37,124 nucleotides of DNA from Flavobacteriales bacterium UBA3364 (GTDB lineage Bacteria; Bacteroidota; Bacteroidia; Flavobacteriales_F; PHOS-HE28). Shown here one piece after another: positions 1 through 8,399 of the stretch; position 1 is the first letter of the stretch, and every line of letters starts with the position of its first letter. The translations under genes were made by a program, and so were the position numbers. Location: positions 1 to 37,124 of the forward strand of contig DEQO01000047.1 of assembly GCA_002360495.1 (NCBI GenBank), read 5' to 3'. Below the pieces are notes generated by a model that worked only from the letters and a program-made list of their open reading frames with translations, was not told where the DNA came from and did no database searches.

Positions 1-2896
1 CCATGTAGTTCTCCACGTTCTCGATCAATCCGGAGGATCCATGCACCCTTACATCATCCACTTCGAAGGTGCCCGGGACCAGGTCCAGTACGGTGTTTTC
101 CGTCACTGTGACGATCGCGGAGTCGTTGGGGCAGGGAGCCGTTCCGAGAACGAGGTATTTGTAGTCACCACCATCCATCGTGGCAGGATCGTAGAGCCCA
201 TTGTCCACCGTGCTAGGACCTGTCCATGTTCCGGTCCCTTCCGGAGTTCCCTCCAGAATGGGGAAGAGGGAGAAAGCAACGCCATCGGCACATGCCGTAA
301 CGGAACCGTTCTTCCCTGCCGAGGCACGGGACTGTGAACCGACCGTCAGCGGCACACTGGTAGAGGAACATCCGTTCGCGGTAATGGTCACTGCGTAGGT
401 GCCGGGTACGGATACGGTGATGGCCGGTGTCGTCTGGCCGCCGGGGCTCCAGGAATACGCAGTGGCAGTGCTGCTGACGAGTTGGATACTGCCTCCTTCG
501 CAGAAGGTGGAAGGGCCTGTGATCGTCGGTTGCGCCGGAGCACTGGTCACAGTGACGTTGACCGTTGCTGTGGAATCACCGCAGGTGGCACCGGGTGCCA
601 CGGTGTAGACATAGGCCCCTCGCGACATCACGGTCGGATCGAAGGTCCCGGTGGTCTCGCTCGGTCCGGTCCATGTTCCACCGGACTGGGGAGTCGCGCC
701 AAGTCGGTCGAACAGGTCTGTAGGAACAGCGTTGTTGCAAATGGTCAACGTACCGTTCGTACCGGCCGTTGCAAGGGGGGCGAGCGTGACGGTGACATTG
801 GCCGTATCGTTCGGGCACGGAGCGTTGCCGGCCACCACGTACTTGTAGACACCGGCCGACATGGTCGCTGGATCGAAGAGGCCGTCAACGACCGGGCTCG
901 GTCCAACGTCCCATGAACCACCGGCATCCGGTGTTCCGGTGAGGCAATTGAACAAGGGGACAGCCGACCCGGCGTCGCACACGGTCATTGATTTGTTCCC
1001 GCCAGCATTGGCCTGTGGCACGCTGGCCACGACGAAAGGTTCGCTGCTTGCGCTGCAACCGTTCGCTGAAACCGTTACGGTATAGCTGCCAGCAGACTGC
1101 ACGGACTTCGTCGGCGTGGTCTGGCCGCCTGGGCTCCAAACGTTGCCTGTCGTGCTGCTGCTGGTAAGTACGCCGTTGGATCCTGCGCAGATGGAAGAAG
1201 GACCGGTGATCGTCGGGATCGCCGGTGGGTCGATCAGGGTTACGGTGACCAGTGCCGTGTAAGGGGCGCATGCACCCGCGCCGGGCACCGTGTAGACGTA
1301 TTCACCGGCCAGCATGGTCGCAGGGTCGAAGGTGCCTGTGGTCTCGCTTGGTCCGGACCAGGTACCACCCGGCTGTGGTGCGCCCCCGAGTTTGTCGAAG
1401 AGATCCACGGGAACGCCGTTGGTGCATACCCTGGCGGTACCGTTCTCATTCTCTGCATTCCATCCATACAAGCGGAAAGTGATGGGGGCCTGGATGTTGA
1501 TGAAACCCGATTCACCGGGATCAACGGTGATGACGACCTCCGTGGTCACATCCGAATTGTAGAAAGCGATGTTACCGGGCTTGATGGAGATGTTCGGGTT
1601 GCCACCTGTGCGCAAGGGCAGGTTCGCGGTGAAGTTGTCCGCGCTGGAACGCACGGCGAACGTGCGGATGCCATTGGCATCACGCTTCACCCGGAATCGG
1701 ATCGAGTCGGTGGAGAGCAGGTCCGTGACGCTCGGATCCATGCTGAAGGAGTAGTACTTGTCCTCGTTGAGTTCGCCGGGAAGGAAGGCGAACTCCAATT
1801 CCCCATCGACCGGGCCTGCGTCCCAACCCGTGAACGCGAATCGTTCGTCCTTCGTGGAGTTCTCCGATACCCCGGTGGCCGAGAAGACACGCATTTCCGT
1901 GCGGATACGAGGGGTCTCAGCGACCGTGTCCGTTGCGTTCACCAAGGGCGTAGGGTCGTTCACACCGGTCGTGGTGGTCACATCATCGAACCCATACACC
2001 AGCGTGCTCAGGTCGATATTGTTGCAATCGGCCCAGTCCAGGTCATCCGTGCCGAGCTGGTCCAGGGAATTGAATGGAGGGCACACCTTCCAGCCTTGCG
2101 TTACCGGCGTATCCTCGACCAGGTCATCCCCACAAGCAGGGACCATGTGGACAGGATTGTCGAAACCCTCGTCCCCGTTGTTGTTGCCCCAGACGTGGTC
2201 GAGGTTCAAGTAGTGCCCCACCTCGTGCGAGAGCGCCGTGGAACGTGACTGGTTGCCCGTCCCGATCTCGCCGATATAGTTCTGTTCCAGAATGATCCCA
2301 TCAAGCAAACGGAAGACCTGGTCGGTGTTGTTGCTGGGCTTATAGGCATATCCGGCGGTCCCATTATCGCCAATGTCGAGCACGGTCCAGACGTTGAGGT
2401 ACTTCTCCCGTGGCCAGCCGTTGAGCTTGGATCCATCGTCGCCAACGAGTGTTTCAGTGGAGTAGATGCGATCGATCCCATTGGTGCAATTCCCGTTCGG
2501 GTCAAGGGTGGGTAGGGCGAATTGGATCTGGGCATCGCCCACCATGTCCAGGAAGGCCGGATGCACGTCATCGGCATCGGGATTCAAGGCGCGATAGTCC
2601 TCGTTCAGGAGTGCCACGGCGTTCAGGACCTGTTCATTGGTGATGTTCTCGAACCCACCCAGATGCACGATGTGGAACACGATCGGGATGGTGATCAGCA
2701 CATCGCGGTCCCCTCGTTCGGCACTGTTGGCGATCAAGCGTTGGATCTCCTCTTCGTATTCGGCCTCACGCTGCAGATAGGTCGGGTCCGCCGCGATGAG
2801 CTTTGCGCGCATCTGGTCGGTCCCGCATTTGAAATACTGGGCCGAGGCGGACAGGGTCAGGAAGCAAGCGGTCAAGCCGAGTAGCACATGTTTCAT
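1..2896 (-). CDS. Secreted M43 (pappalysin-like) zinc metalloprotease with Ig-like repeats, 3' end missing
   Basis: The frame is open from the ATG at 2896 to the left edge (965 codons visible, C-terminus outside the window). Residues 1-19 form a signal peptide ending ASA|Q. The zinc motif HEVGHYLNLDH lies at residues 224-234 and matches the M43/pappalysin signature HExxHxxxxxH, with catalytic Glu225. A Cys-containing CGDD...EDTP segment typical of Bacteroidota M43 proteins follows. The usual N-[FY]-M-[DE]-Y Met-turn is not seen. After the zinc site comes a beta-rich jelly-roll-like region (to about residue 485), then two tandem 229-residue units, each of three Ig/PKD-like modules (GGTWxGPS, SPGGQTTP, CPND). 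Probably exported by T9SS to the surface or medium; the sorting domain would be in the missing part. A Bacteroidota-type promoter precedes it. The family is clear; activity is uncertain. Confidence 0.88.
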   Translation of the reverse strand, partial: MKHVLLGLTACFLTLSASAQYFKCGTDQMRAKLIAADPTYLQREAEYEEEIQRLIANSAERGDRDVLITIPIVFHIVHLGGFENITNEQVLNAVALLNEDYRALNPDADDVHPAFLDMVGDAQIQFALPTLDPNGNCTNGIDRIYSTETLVGDDGSKLNGWPREKYLNVWTVLDIGDNGTAGYAYKPSNNTDQVFRLLDGIILEQNYIGEIGTGNQSRSTALSHEVGHYLNLDHVWGNNNGDEGFDNPVHMVPACGDDLVEDTPVTQGWKVCPPFNSLDQLGTDDLDWADCNNIDLSTLVYGFDDVTTTTGVNDPTPLVNATDTVAETPRIRTEMRVFSATGVSENSTKDERFAFTGWDAGPVDGELEFAFLPGELNEDKYYSFSMDPSVTDLLSTDSIRFRVKRDANGIRTFAVRSSADNFTANLPLRTGGNPNISIKPGNIAFYNSDVTTEVVITVDPGESGFINIQAPITFRLYGWNAENENGTARVCTNGVPVDLFDKLGGAPQPGGTWSGPSETTGTFDPATMLAGEYVYTVPGAGACAPYTALVTVTLIDPPAIPTITGPSSICAGSNGVLTSSSTTGNVWSPGGQTTPTKSVQSAGSYTVTVSANGCSASSEPFVVASVPQANAGGNKSMTVCDAGSAVPLFNCLTGTPDAGGSWDVGPSPVVDGLFDPATMSAGVYKYVVAGNAPCPNDTANVTVTLAPLATAGTNGTLTICNNAVPTDLFDRLGATPQSGGTWTGPSETTGTFDPTVMSRGAYVYTVAPGATCGDSTATVNVTVTSAPAQPTITGPSTFCEGGSIQLVSSTATAYSWSPGGQTTPAITVSVPGTYAVTITANGCSSTSVPLTVGSQSRASAGKNGSVTACADGVAFSLFPILEGTPEGTGTWTGPSTVDNGLYDPATMDGGDYKYLVLGTAPCPNDSAIVTVTENTVLDLVPGTFEVDDVRVHGSSGLIENVENYM
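53..1426 (-). repeat. Two tandem 687-nt (229-residue) repeat units inside the M43 protein gene
   Basis: Unit 1 runs from the Cys codon at 1426 to 740 and unit 2 from the Cys codon at 739 to about 53. Each unit has three beta-sandwich-like modules in the same order: VDLFD..GGTW, then PTITGPS...WSPGGQTTP, then a module ending PCPND. The first module's FDPxxM methionines lie at 1315 and 628, exactly 687 nt apart. The third module's are at 862 and 178, 684 nt apart, so there is one codon of length difference. The copies have diverged clearly in sequence, so the duplication is not very recent. Confidence 0.8.
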
Positions 2897-2937
2897 GAAG
2901 TTCACGGGTGCTTGGGGTTGTAGTTCTGAAAGCGGGC

Positions 2938-2967
2938 CTAAAGTACGACTGTAAATCGACCGTTCAA
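2938..2967 (-). promoter_or_regulatory. Bacteroidota-type promoter of the M43 protease gene
   Basis: Reading the minus strand, a TTG (2967-2965) is followed after 19 nt by TACTTTAG (2945-2938). This is one mismatch from the phylum's TTTG-N19-21-TAnnTTTG consensus. The ATG follows 41 nt later. It is the only promoter in the window where both boxes are convincing. An inverted copy of the local GAACGGTC repeat overlaps the -33 box. Confidence 0.6.
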
Positions 2968-3084
2968 GTCCCGCAGGGCCCATGGGACGGAACGGTCCGG
3001 GTATCGGGGGTGTCGAGCCCGGGAACGGTCGGTGGCCGGCATACCAAGCTACCGACGCGGGCTATCTGCGGAACGGTCGTTCCG
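2958..3084. repeat. Cluster of GAACGGTC repeats, possible operator, in the M43 protease/aminotransferase gap
   Basis: GGAACGGTC occurs at 2989-2997, 3022-3030 and 3070-3078 on the plus strand, with an inverted GACCGTTC at 2958-2965. The last direct copy lies inside the inverted repeat CGGAACG-GT-CGTTCCG (3069-3084). The 2958 copy overlaps the -33 box of the M43 gene promoter, as a repressor or activator site might. The 3069-3084 palindrome could instead form a small hairpin ending the aminotransferase transcript, 42 nt past its stop. The rest of this 230-nt gap shows no gene. Confidence 0.45.
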
Positions 3085-3126
3085 ATGTGCCCTCCAGGGG
3101 TGTACAGGATCCGTGGAAATTGGTCC

Positions 3127-4323
3127 TTACAAGGGGCGTTCCGTGGTGGCGAGGGAGTCCAGGATGGCGGCGCAGGCGGTCCGGACCTGGTCTTCGGAGA
3201 TGCTGAGCGGTGGCGCAATGCGGAACGCCGTAGGACAGGATAGGAACCAAAAGCCGAGCACACCCTTTTCCAGGCACGCATGGACCACGCTCTGCACGCG
3301 ATCGGCATCGCCGAGGTCAACGGCCAGCATGAGGCCCTCGCCCCGTACCTCGCGGATCGCCCGGTGGACGAGCAGTTCCTTGAAGAGCGCTCCCATCCGT
3401 CGGGCGTTGGCAGCAAGGTCGTCCTTCAGCAAGCTCTCCAAGGCGGCGGAACCGGCTACACACGGCAGCGGATGCCCCCCGAACGTGGTGATATGCCCCA
3501 ACACAGGGTCGTGGGTGAGCAGGTGCATGCGCTCGCGCGAAGAAACGAAAGCCCCCATCGGCAGGCCACCCCCAAGGGCTTTTCCAAGGACGAGGATATC
3601 AGGGACGACCGCGGAATGCTCGAATGCGAAGACTTTGCCGGTACGTCCAAAACCGGTCTGCACCTCGTCGAAGACCAGCATGGTCCCCGTATCGGTGCAT
3701 CGCGCACGCAGGGCGTTCAACCAAGCGGGGTCGGGAACGCGCACGCCGGCGTCGCCTTGAACAGGTTCGACAACGACCGCCGCGGTCCCTTCCGTGATCA
3801 GTCCAAGATCCGCTGTGGAACCGAACGTCATGAACTGGACATCGGGTAGCAAGGGCCTGTAGCGGTATTTCTTCGTCTCGTTGCCGGTGATGCTCAGCGA
3901 ACCGTGCGTACTGCCGTGATAGCTCTTGTGACAGGCGACGAGCCCCGTGCGTCCGGTGATCCGCTTGGCCAGCTTGAGTGCGGCTTCGATCGCCTCGGTG
4001 CCGCTGTTGACGAAGTAAACGCAGTCCAACCCCGCGGGCAGGATGGAGGTCAACCGTTCCGAGAAGCGCACCTGTGGCTCCTGGATGAACTCGCCGTACG
4101 GGATCACATGTAAATACCTGTCGCACTGTTCCTTGATGGCAGCGACGACAGCTGGATGCCTGTGCCCCACGTTGTTCACGGCAAGGCCGGCGACCAGATC
4201 GAGGTATTGTTTACCGGACCGGTCCGTAAGCACACATCCCTCGGCGTGGACGATGTCCAATGCCAAGGGATGCGGGCTCGTTTGTGCGAGATGATCCAGG
4301 AACGAGCGGTGCAGGGCATCCAT
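3127..4323 (-). CDS. Class III (ornithine/acetylornithine-type) PLP aminotransferase
   Basis: This 398-residue protein is a fold-type I, class III aminotransferase, which moves an amino group between an amine or omega-amino acid and a keto acid. Visible landmarks are NSGTEA (residues 106-111, phosphate binding), YHG (135-137), the cofactor-contacting DEVQTGFGRTG (from Asp219), and the Schiff-base lysine in LGKALGGG (Lys248), followed by TTFGGHP. The length fits the family. The frame extends 26 codons upstream to 4401, but that would overlap the preceding gene. The ATG at 4323 begins a typical N-terminus 25 nt after that gene's stop. It is last in the sigma-factor gene set, and no arginine or lysine pathway genes are near, so the substrate cannot be named. 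Confidence 0.9.
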   Translation of the reverse strand: MDALHRSFLDHLAQTSPHPLALDIVHAEGCVLTDRSGKQYLDLVAGLAVNNVGHRHPAVVAAIKEQCDRYLHVIPYGEFIQEPQVRFSERLTSILPAGLDCVYFVNSGTEAIEAALKLAKRITGRTGLVACHKSYHGSTHGSLSITGNETKKYRYRPLLPDVQFMTFGSTADLGLITEGTAAVVVEPVQGDAGVRVPDPAWLNALRARCTDTGTMLVFDEVQTGFGRTGKVFAFEHSAVVPDILVLGKALGGGLPMGAFVSSRERMHLLTHDPVLGHITTFGGHPLPCVAGSAALESLLKDDLAANARRMGALFKELLVHRAIREVRGEGLMLAVDLGDADRVQSVVHACLEKGVLGFWFLSCPTAFRIAPPLSISEDQVRTACAAILDSLATTERPL

Positions 4324-4348
4324 CGCCCGCAAAGGTCGTTCGTGCGGC

Positions 4349-4882
4349 CTAATGGTGCGGGGCTCCCTTGTCCTTGCCGTTGCCATCCCCGCGCCCATCA
4401 CCGCCGCGTTTGTGCTCCATGCGCTCGCGGAACTTTTTCAGCACTTCGCGGTGGAAGTCACGCTCGGCCTTCCTCAGTTGCACGGTCTTCACCGCCCCGA
4501 TGGACTTCTTGAACTTCTCGGCGTAGGCTTTCTCCAGGTCCAGTTCCTTCTGGCGGCTGGCAAGCCCTTTGTCGATCAACTGCGATGCTTCGGCCTCGGA
4601 CATTTCCACGCCGTCCTTCTTCTGGTCCTTGTGCATGGCGCGCATTTCCTTTCGGATGGCATCCTGTTTCTCATCCATCTCATTGTAGATGGGCCAGAAC
4701 TTCTGGGCTTCATCCGGAGAAAGGCTCAGCTTACTGGTGATGTAGGCACTTTTCTGGGCCTTGATCTCCTTCATCCGCTCATCGGACAATGGCGGAAGGT
4801 CTTCGTCCTGGGCGTGGATGAAAGTGGTGCTCGAAACCACCAATACGACGAGCAGCAGGATACGGTCCATCATGTTCTTCAT
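4349..4882 (-). CDS. Periplasmic Spy/CpxP-like helical protein
   Basis: A 177-residue protein with a signal peptide (hydrophobic stretch at residues 7-23, cleavage near HAQ|D). The mature part is highly charged and almost wholly helical, with a segment LSLSPDEAQKFWPIYNEMDE of the kind seen in Spy/CpxP-like (LTxxQ-type) periplasmic proteins of Bacteroidota. The C-terminus is a Gly/Lys/Asp/His tail (GGDGRGDGNGKDKG). Its start overlaps the stop of the upstream membrane-protein gene as ATGA, indicating translational coupling. Next to an ECF sigma factor it is best read as a periplasmic stress sensor or chaperone. The family call rests on pattern and context, not on a decisive motif. Confidence 0.72.
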   Translation of the reverse strand: MKNMMDRILLLVVLVVSSTTFIHAQDEDLPPLSDERMKEIKAQKSAYITSKLSLSPDEAQKFWPIYNEMDEKQDAIRKEMRAMHKDQKKDGVEMSEAEASQLIDKGLASRQKELDLEKAYAEKFKKSIGAVKTVQLRKAERDFHREVLKKFRERMEHKRGGDGRGDGNGKDKGAPHH

Positions 4883-5337
4883 AGTTCTTCGATCAATAGG
4901 TCCAACGGCAATTCCTCGTTCCCCAGATAGGCTTCCAATTCGCTATCGCTCAAGGGGAGGTCCACCGCGTCCAACAGAGGTCCATCGCTGGCAAGGGCTG
5001 CGAAGAGGAGTTCATCGTCCACCTCCGCGCTCAGGACTTCTTCGGGTTCGACGGCAACGCCAAATGCGGAGGTTCCTTTCGATGCTCCCGAAGGCCAAAG
5101 CGTCCATGTGGTCGCTACGATAGCGAGCAGCGCAAGACTTCCGATCGCAACGCGCGGACGAAGCAGCGCGGCCAGTCGATCGCTCCAGGGGGCCGGCCGT
5201 TGCGCCGCGATCCGTGCCTGGACGGCCTGCGGGAAGCGGTCGAAGAAGCCATCCGGCACCACGAAGGGGTCGTGCTGTGGTATGCTCCGCAGGAGCGGGG
5301 CATCCTTCAGGACATCGGTTGCGTTCGGGTCCATCAT
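4879..5337 (-). CDS. Single-span membrane protein, candidate anti-sigma factor
   Basis: A 152-residue protein with about 60 residues of probable cytoplasmic N-terminus (including VPDGFFDRFP), one transmembrane helix at about residues 65-83, and an acidic, Leu-rich extracytoplasmic tail ending LPLDLLIEEL. It starts 28 nt after the ECF sigma gene (ATG ATG, either may be used) and its stop overlaps the next start as ATGA. Topology and position are those of an anti-sigma factor. No zinc-binding HxxxCxxC motif is present, so the assignment is inferred from context. The VPxGFFDxfP stretch also occurs in small proteins next to ECF sigma factors in other Bacteroidota, as I recall. Confidence 0.7.
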   Translation of the reverse strand: MMDPNATDVLKDAPLLRSIPQHDPFVVPDGFFDRFPQAVQARIAAQRPAPWSDRLAALLRPRVAIGSLALLAIVATTWTLWPSGASKGTSAFGVAVEPEEVLSAEVDDELLFAALASDGPLLDAVDLPLSDSELEAYLGNEELPLDLLIEEL

Positions 5338-5365
5338 GGCTTGTGGGAATAGGACGCAGGATCCA

Positions 5366-5923
5366 TCATTTGGTTTGATCGGTGGTGAGCCATCCTTCGA
5401 TCTTTTTCACGGCGATGTGGTAGCTGCTCTTCAGCGCGCCGATGCTGGTGCCGGTCACACCGCTCATGTCCTCGTACTTCATGCCGTCGAAGTACTTCAT
5501 GGTGAACACCGCGCGCTGCTTGTCCGGCAGCCGCATCACGGCCTGCTGGAGCTTCTTCTGGATCTCGTCCCCGGAAAAGTGCTCGCTTTTGTCCAGGGTG
5601 GTGGTCAGTTGTTCGATCACGGTATCGTTGTTCACGAAAAGACCGCGTTTCATCTTGCGCAGGTGGTTCAGGCACTCGTTGTACGCGATGCGATAGAGCC
5701 AGCTATAGAGTTGCGCATCCGCACGGAAGGAATCCAGCCCTGTCCAGACCTTGACGAAGGTGTTCTGCAACACGTCCTGTGCCTCGTCATGGTCGGTCAC
5801 CATCCGGCGCACGAAGGCGTACAGGCGCCGCTGGTACTGGCGTACGAGCAGGTTGAAGGCATAATGCCTGGTGTCCTCTTTACGGAAGAGCGTGAGCAGT
5901 TCGGTATCTGTAAGATCGCTCAT
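5366..5923 (-). CDS. ECF-family RNA polymerase sigma factor
   Basis: A 185-residue sigma-70-family protein of the extracytoplasmic-function type. Region 2 spans about residues 22-92, with the -10-recognition segment DEAQDVLQNTFVKVWTGLDSF and the WLYRIAYNECLNHLR helix. Region 4 spans about 125-180, with LPDKQRAVFTMKYFDGMKYEDMS and a helix-turn-helix ending KSSYHIAVKKI. It directs RNA polymerase to envelope-stress-type promoters. It heads a compact minus-strand set with a one-span membrane protein and a Spy/CpxP-like protein, the expected arrangement of sigma, anti-sigma and periplasmic partner. It lies 49 nt after the transketolase C gene, so read-through from there is possible. Confidence 0.95.
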   Translation of the reverse strand: MSDLTDTELLTLFRKEDTRHYAFNLLVRQYQRRLYAFVRRMVTDHDEAQDVLQNTFVKVWTGLDSFRADAQLYSWLYRIAYNECLNHLRKMKRGLFVNNDTVIEQLTTTLDKSEHFSGDEIQKKLQQAVMRLPDKQRAVFTMKYFDGMKYEDMSGVTGTSIGALKSSYHIAVKKIEGWLTTDQTK

Positions 5924-5972
5924 GATACCTCATACCCCGGCCCCGTCCGCCAAGGAGAAGGGGAGACGGCAA

Positions 5973-6926
5973 CTACTTCCGCTCGATCGCCCGCAACGCT
6001 GCTGCAACGATGTGTGGCGTGTCCAATCCGTACTTCGTCATGAGCTGGTCCGGTGTGCCGCTCTCGCCGAAACTGTCGTTCACCGCAACGAACTCCTGTG
6101 GGGTGGGGGTGTGCGTGGTGAACACTTGGGAGATCGCGTCGCCCAAGCCGCCATACCGGTTGTGTTCCTCGCAGGTCACCGCACATTTCGTCTTCGCTAC
6201 GGACTTAATGACGGCCTCCACATCCAAAGGTTTGATCGTGTGCATGTTGATCACTTCCGCTTTCACGCCTTGTTTGGACAGTTCTTGCGCGGCTTGCAAC
6301 GCACGCCATACCAGGTGACCGCAGGCGAAGATGCTCACGTCCGTTCCTTCGATCAACCGTTGTGCCTTCCCGATCTCGAAAGGCATATCGGCAGGAATGA
6401 ACACCGGCCATTTCGGACGGCCGAAGCGCAGGTAGACCGGGCCATGGAGATCGGCGATGGCGATGGTGGCCTGCCTCGTCTGGTTGTAGTCACAAGGAAC
6501 GACCACGGTCATGCCGGGCAACATGCGCATCAGGCCGATGTCTTCGAGGATCTGGTGCGTTGCACCGTCCTCACCGAGTGTTAGGCCGGCATGGCTGGCG
6601 CAGATCTTCACGTTCTTGTCGGCATACGCGATGCTCTGGCGGATCTGGTCGTACACGCGCCCCGTGCTGAAGTTGGCGAAAGTGCCGGTGTACGGGACCT
6701 TGCCACCGATCGTGAGGCCAGCCGCGATCCCCATCATGTTCGCCTCGGCGATCCCCACCTGCACGAACCGATCGGGGAACTCCTTCTTGAACGCGTCCAT
6801 CTTCAGCGATCCGGTAAGGTCGGCACAGAGGGCGACCACGTTCGGATCCTTCTTGCCGAGTTCGTGCAGGCCGGCACCAAAACCGCTGCGGGTGTCCTTC
6901 TGGTCGAGTACGGGGTAATTGCTCAT
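5973..6926 (-). CDS. Transketolase, C-terminal half (pyrimidine-binding and C-terminal domains)
   Basis: A 317-residue protein matching the C-terminal subunit of split transketolases. It contains the thiamine-pyrimidine domain (about residues 10-175), with the cofactor-activating glutamate in VGIAEANMMG (Glu61) and SHAGLTLGEDG, followed by the transketolase C domain (about 190-310). Together with the product at 8472-9350 it would form an active enzyme for two-carbon transfer in the non-oxidative pentose phosphate pathway. The frame extends upstream to 7094 into the vWA gene, but the ATG at 6926 gives the proper start MSNYPVLDQKDTRSGFG, 5 nt after the vWA stop, so the two are almost certainly cotranscribed. 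Confidence 0.95.
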   Translation of the reverse strand: MSNYPVLDQKDTRSGFGAGLHELGKKDPNVVALCADLTGSLKMDAFKKEFPDRFVQVGIAEANMMGIAAGLTIGGKVPYTGTFANFSTGRVYDQIRQSIAYADKNVKICASHAGLTLGEDGATHQILEDIGLMRMLPGMTVVVPCDYNQTRQATIAIADLHGPVYLRFGRPKWPVFIPADMPFEIGKAQRLIEGTDVSIFACGHLVWRALQAAQELSKQGVKAEVINMHTIKPLDVEAVIKSVAKTKCAVTCEEHNRYGGLGDAISQVFTTHTPTPQEFVAVNDSFGESGTPDQLMTKYGLDTPHIVAAALRAIERK

Positions 6927-6931
6927 CGGTA

Positions 6932-8341
6932 CTAGAAATTGATGGTGGCCGAGCGGCCGCTTTCGATGACGATGTCCTTCTTCAAGGTGAGTTCTGTGCG
7001 GCTTGCACTGCGACTGCGGTAGATCACTTGGTAGGTGCCCGGCAACAACCTGAACTGCGAGCGCACCGCGGTGGGATCGAGATCGGCGACCCATTCCAGC
7101 TGCTCGTCCTTCTTGGAGAAGATCGCACCCGGCCCCGGCGTTGAAGGCAGGATGTTGAGCACTCCGGAACGCGGCACCGCAATATCCGTGGTACGTCCTT
7201 GTTCAATGCGGACATCGGGGATCGACAGGCGGGGCAATGTCAAGACCTCCAGATCGTAAACACCGGTACGGTAGCGTTGTGTAGCGCCGATCTCCTGCAC
7301 ATGCAGCGTGGCCATTTCATCGTTGCGGCGGACAATGGCGCTCACCAACGTGCCATCGGACGGGCCGCTTCCGGTCTTCAAGCTCAATGTTCCCATTCCT
7401 GCGTCCACGCCGATGATGTTGTGGATGCCGGGCTTCAGGACCACATGCTCCCGGGTGGAAGGTGGCAGCGTGTGGGCCACCACTTTGTAGGTGTGGATCG
7501 GATCGATATGCAGCGTATCCGGAATGCCACGGTCGTTCATCGTGTGCATGAAGTGGTCGCGGATCTGGCCGGTGCGTTCATCATACAAGGTGATCGGCAC
7601 GTCCGTCTCCGTCGCTTTGCCGTCGTTGGTCATCAAGCTGATCTGCGCCGTAGTGCTGTTCAAGGCCTGTGTCACCACCACGTTCAGCACATGCTCGAAA
7701 AGTTCGGGCGTGCTTGCATCGAAATAGTTGCCGACGCATTGGAGCGCGTACTTCTGCGTGTCGTCCAATCCCACGCCGATCACGAACGGTTTCAGCACGA
7801 TGCCTTTGGATTGCAACGCCCGGCTCACTGCACACGGATCCTCATCGCAGGCCTCGATGCCGTCGGTGATCAGGATGATCACGTTCCGGACCTTCCGTGT
7901 GCTGTTGAAGAGCAATGGAGGGAAGTCATCGGCGGACTTCTCCAACGAACGTGCTATCGGGGTAGTGCCTAGGCAACGCACCGACTGTAACGTCGAACGC
8001 ATCGCCGGAATGCTGTTCCCGCTGAAGGGTACTTCCAACTTCGTATCGTCGCAGTCCTGTTTGCCCGGCTGGATGGGCGTTTGGTGACCGTACAATCGCA
8101 GAGCGAGTTCGAGGTCCGGTTGGCCTTCCAGTTCCTTCAAGGACTTCAGCAGCAGCTCTCGCGCCGTATTGATCTTCGGTTGGTTCCCCCAGAACGCGTT
8201 CATACTGTTGCTCGCGTCCATCACGAAGAGCATGCGCGTGAGCGGTGGTTGCGGAACCGTTTCCTGCGCCGAAAGTGGCGAAGTGCTGCACAGGGTCAGA
8301 ACCCCCAACAACAACGAAAAGTCGGTGACGGATCTACGCAT
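6932..8341 (-). CDS. Secreted or periplasmic von Willebrand factor A (vWA) domain protein
   Basis: A 469-residue protein with a signal peptide (residues 1-25, cleavage SA|Q) and a vWA domain at about 35-215. The metal-dependent adhesion site looks intact: DASNS (Asp42, Ser44, Ser46), a threonine in LGTTPIARSL, and ITDG further on. The rest (about 225-469) looks like two or three beta-sandwich domains, with no transmembrane helix and no recognisable T9SS sorting domain. The ATG at 8341 starts the signal peptide; upstream in-frame codons are low-complexity translation of a repeat hairpin. The gene separates the two transketolase halves and is 5 nt from the downstream one. Its role is unknown; vWA domains generally mediate protein binding. 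Confidence 0.88.
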   Translation of the reverse strand: MRRSVTDFSLLLGVLTLCSTSPLSAQETVPQPPLTRMLFVMDASNSMNAFWGNQPKINTARELLLKSLKELEGQPDLELALRLYGHQTPIQPGKQDCDDTKLEVPFSGNSIPAMRSTLQSVRCLGTTPIARSLEKSADDFPPLLFNSTRKVRNVIILITDGIEACDEDPCAVSRALQSKGIVLKPFVIGVGLDDTQKYALQCVGNYFDASTPELFEHVLNVVVTQALNSTTAQISLMTNDGKATETDVPITLYDERTGQIRDHFMHTMNDRGIPDTLHIDPIHTYKVVAHTLPPSTREHVVLKPGIHNIIGVDAGMGTLSLKTGSGPSDGTLVSAIVRRNDEMATLHVQEIGATQRYRTGVYDLEVLTLPRLSIPDVRIEQGRTTDIAVPRSGVLNILPSTPGPGAIFSKKDEQLEWVADLDPTAVRSQFRLLPGTYQVIYRSRSASRTELTLKKDIVIESGRSATINF

Positions 8342-8399
8342 GGCGTGGCATTTCCTGCGTAGAACGGTGAAAAGCGTGCCAAGTACACGTGAGGTCAAC

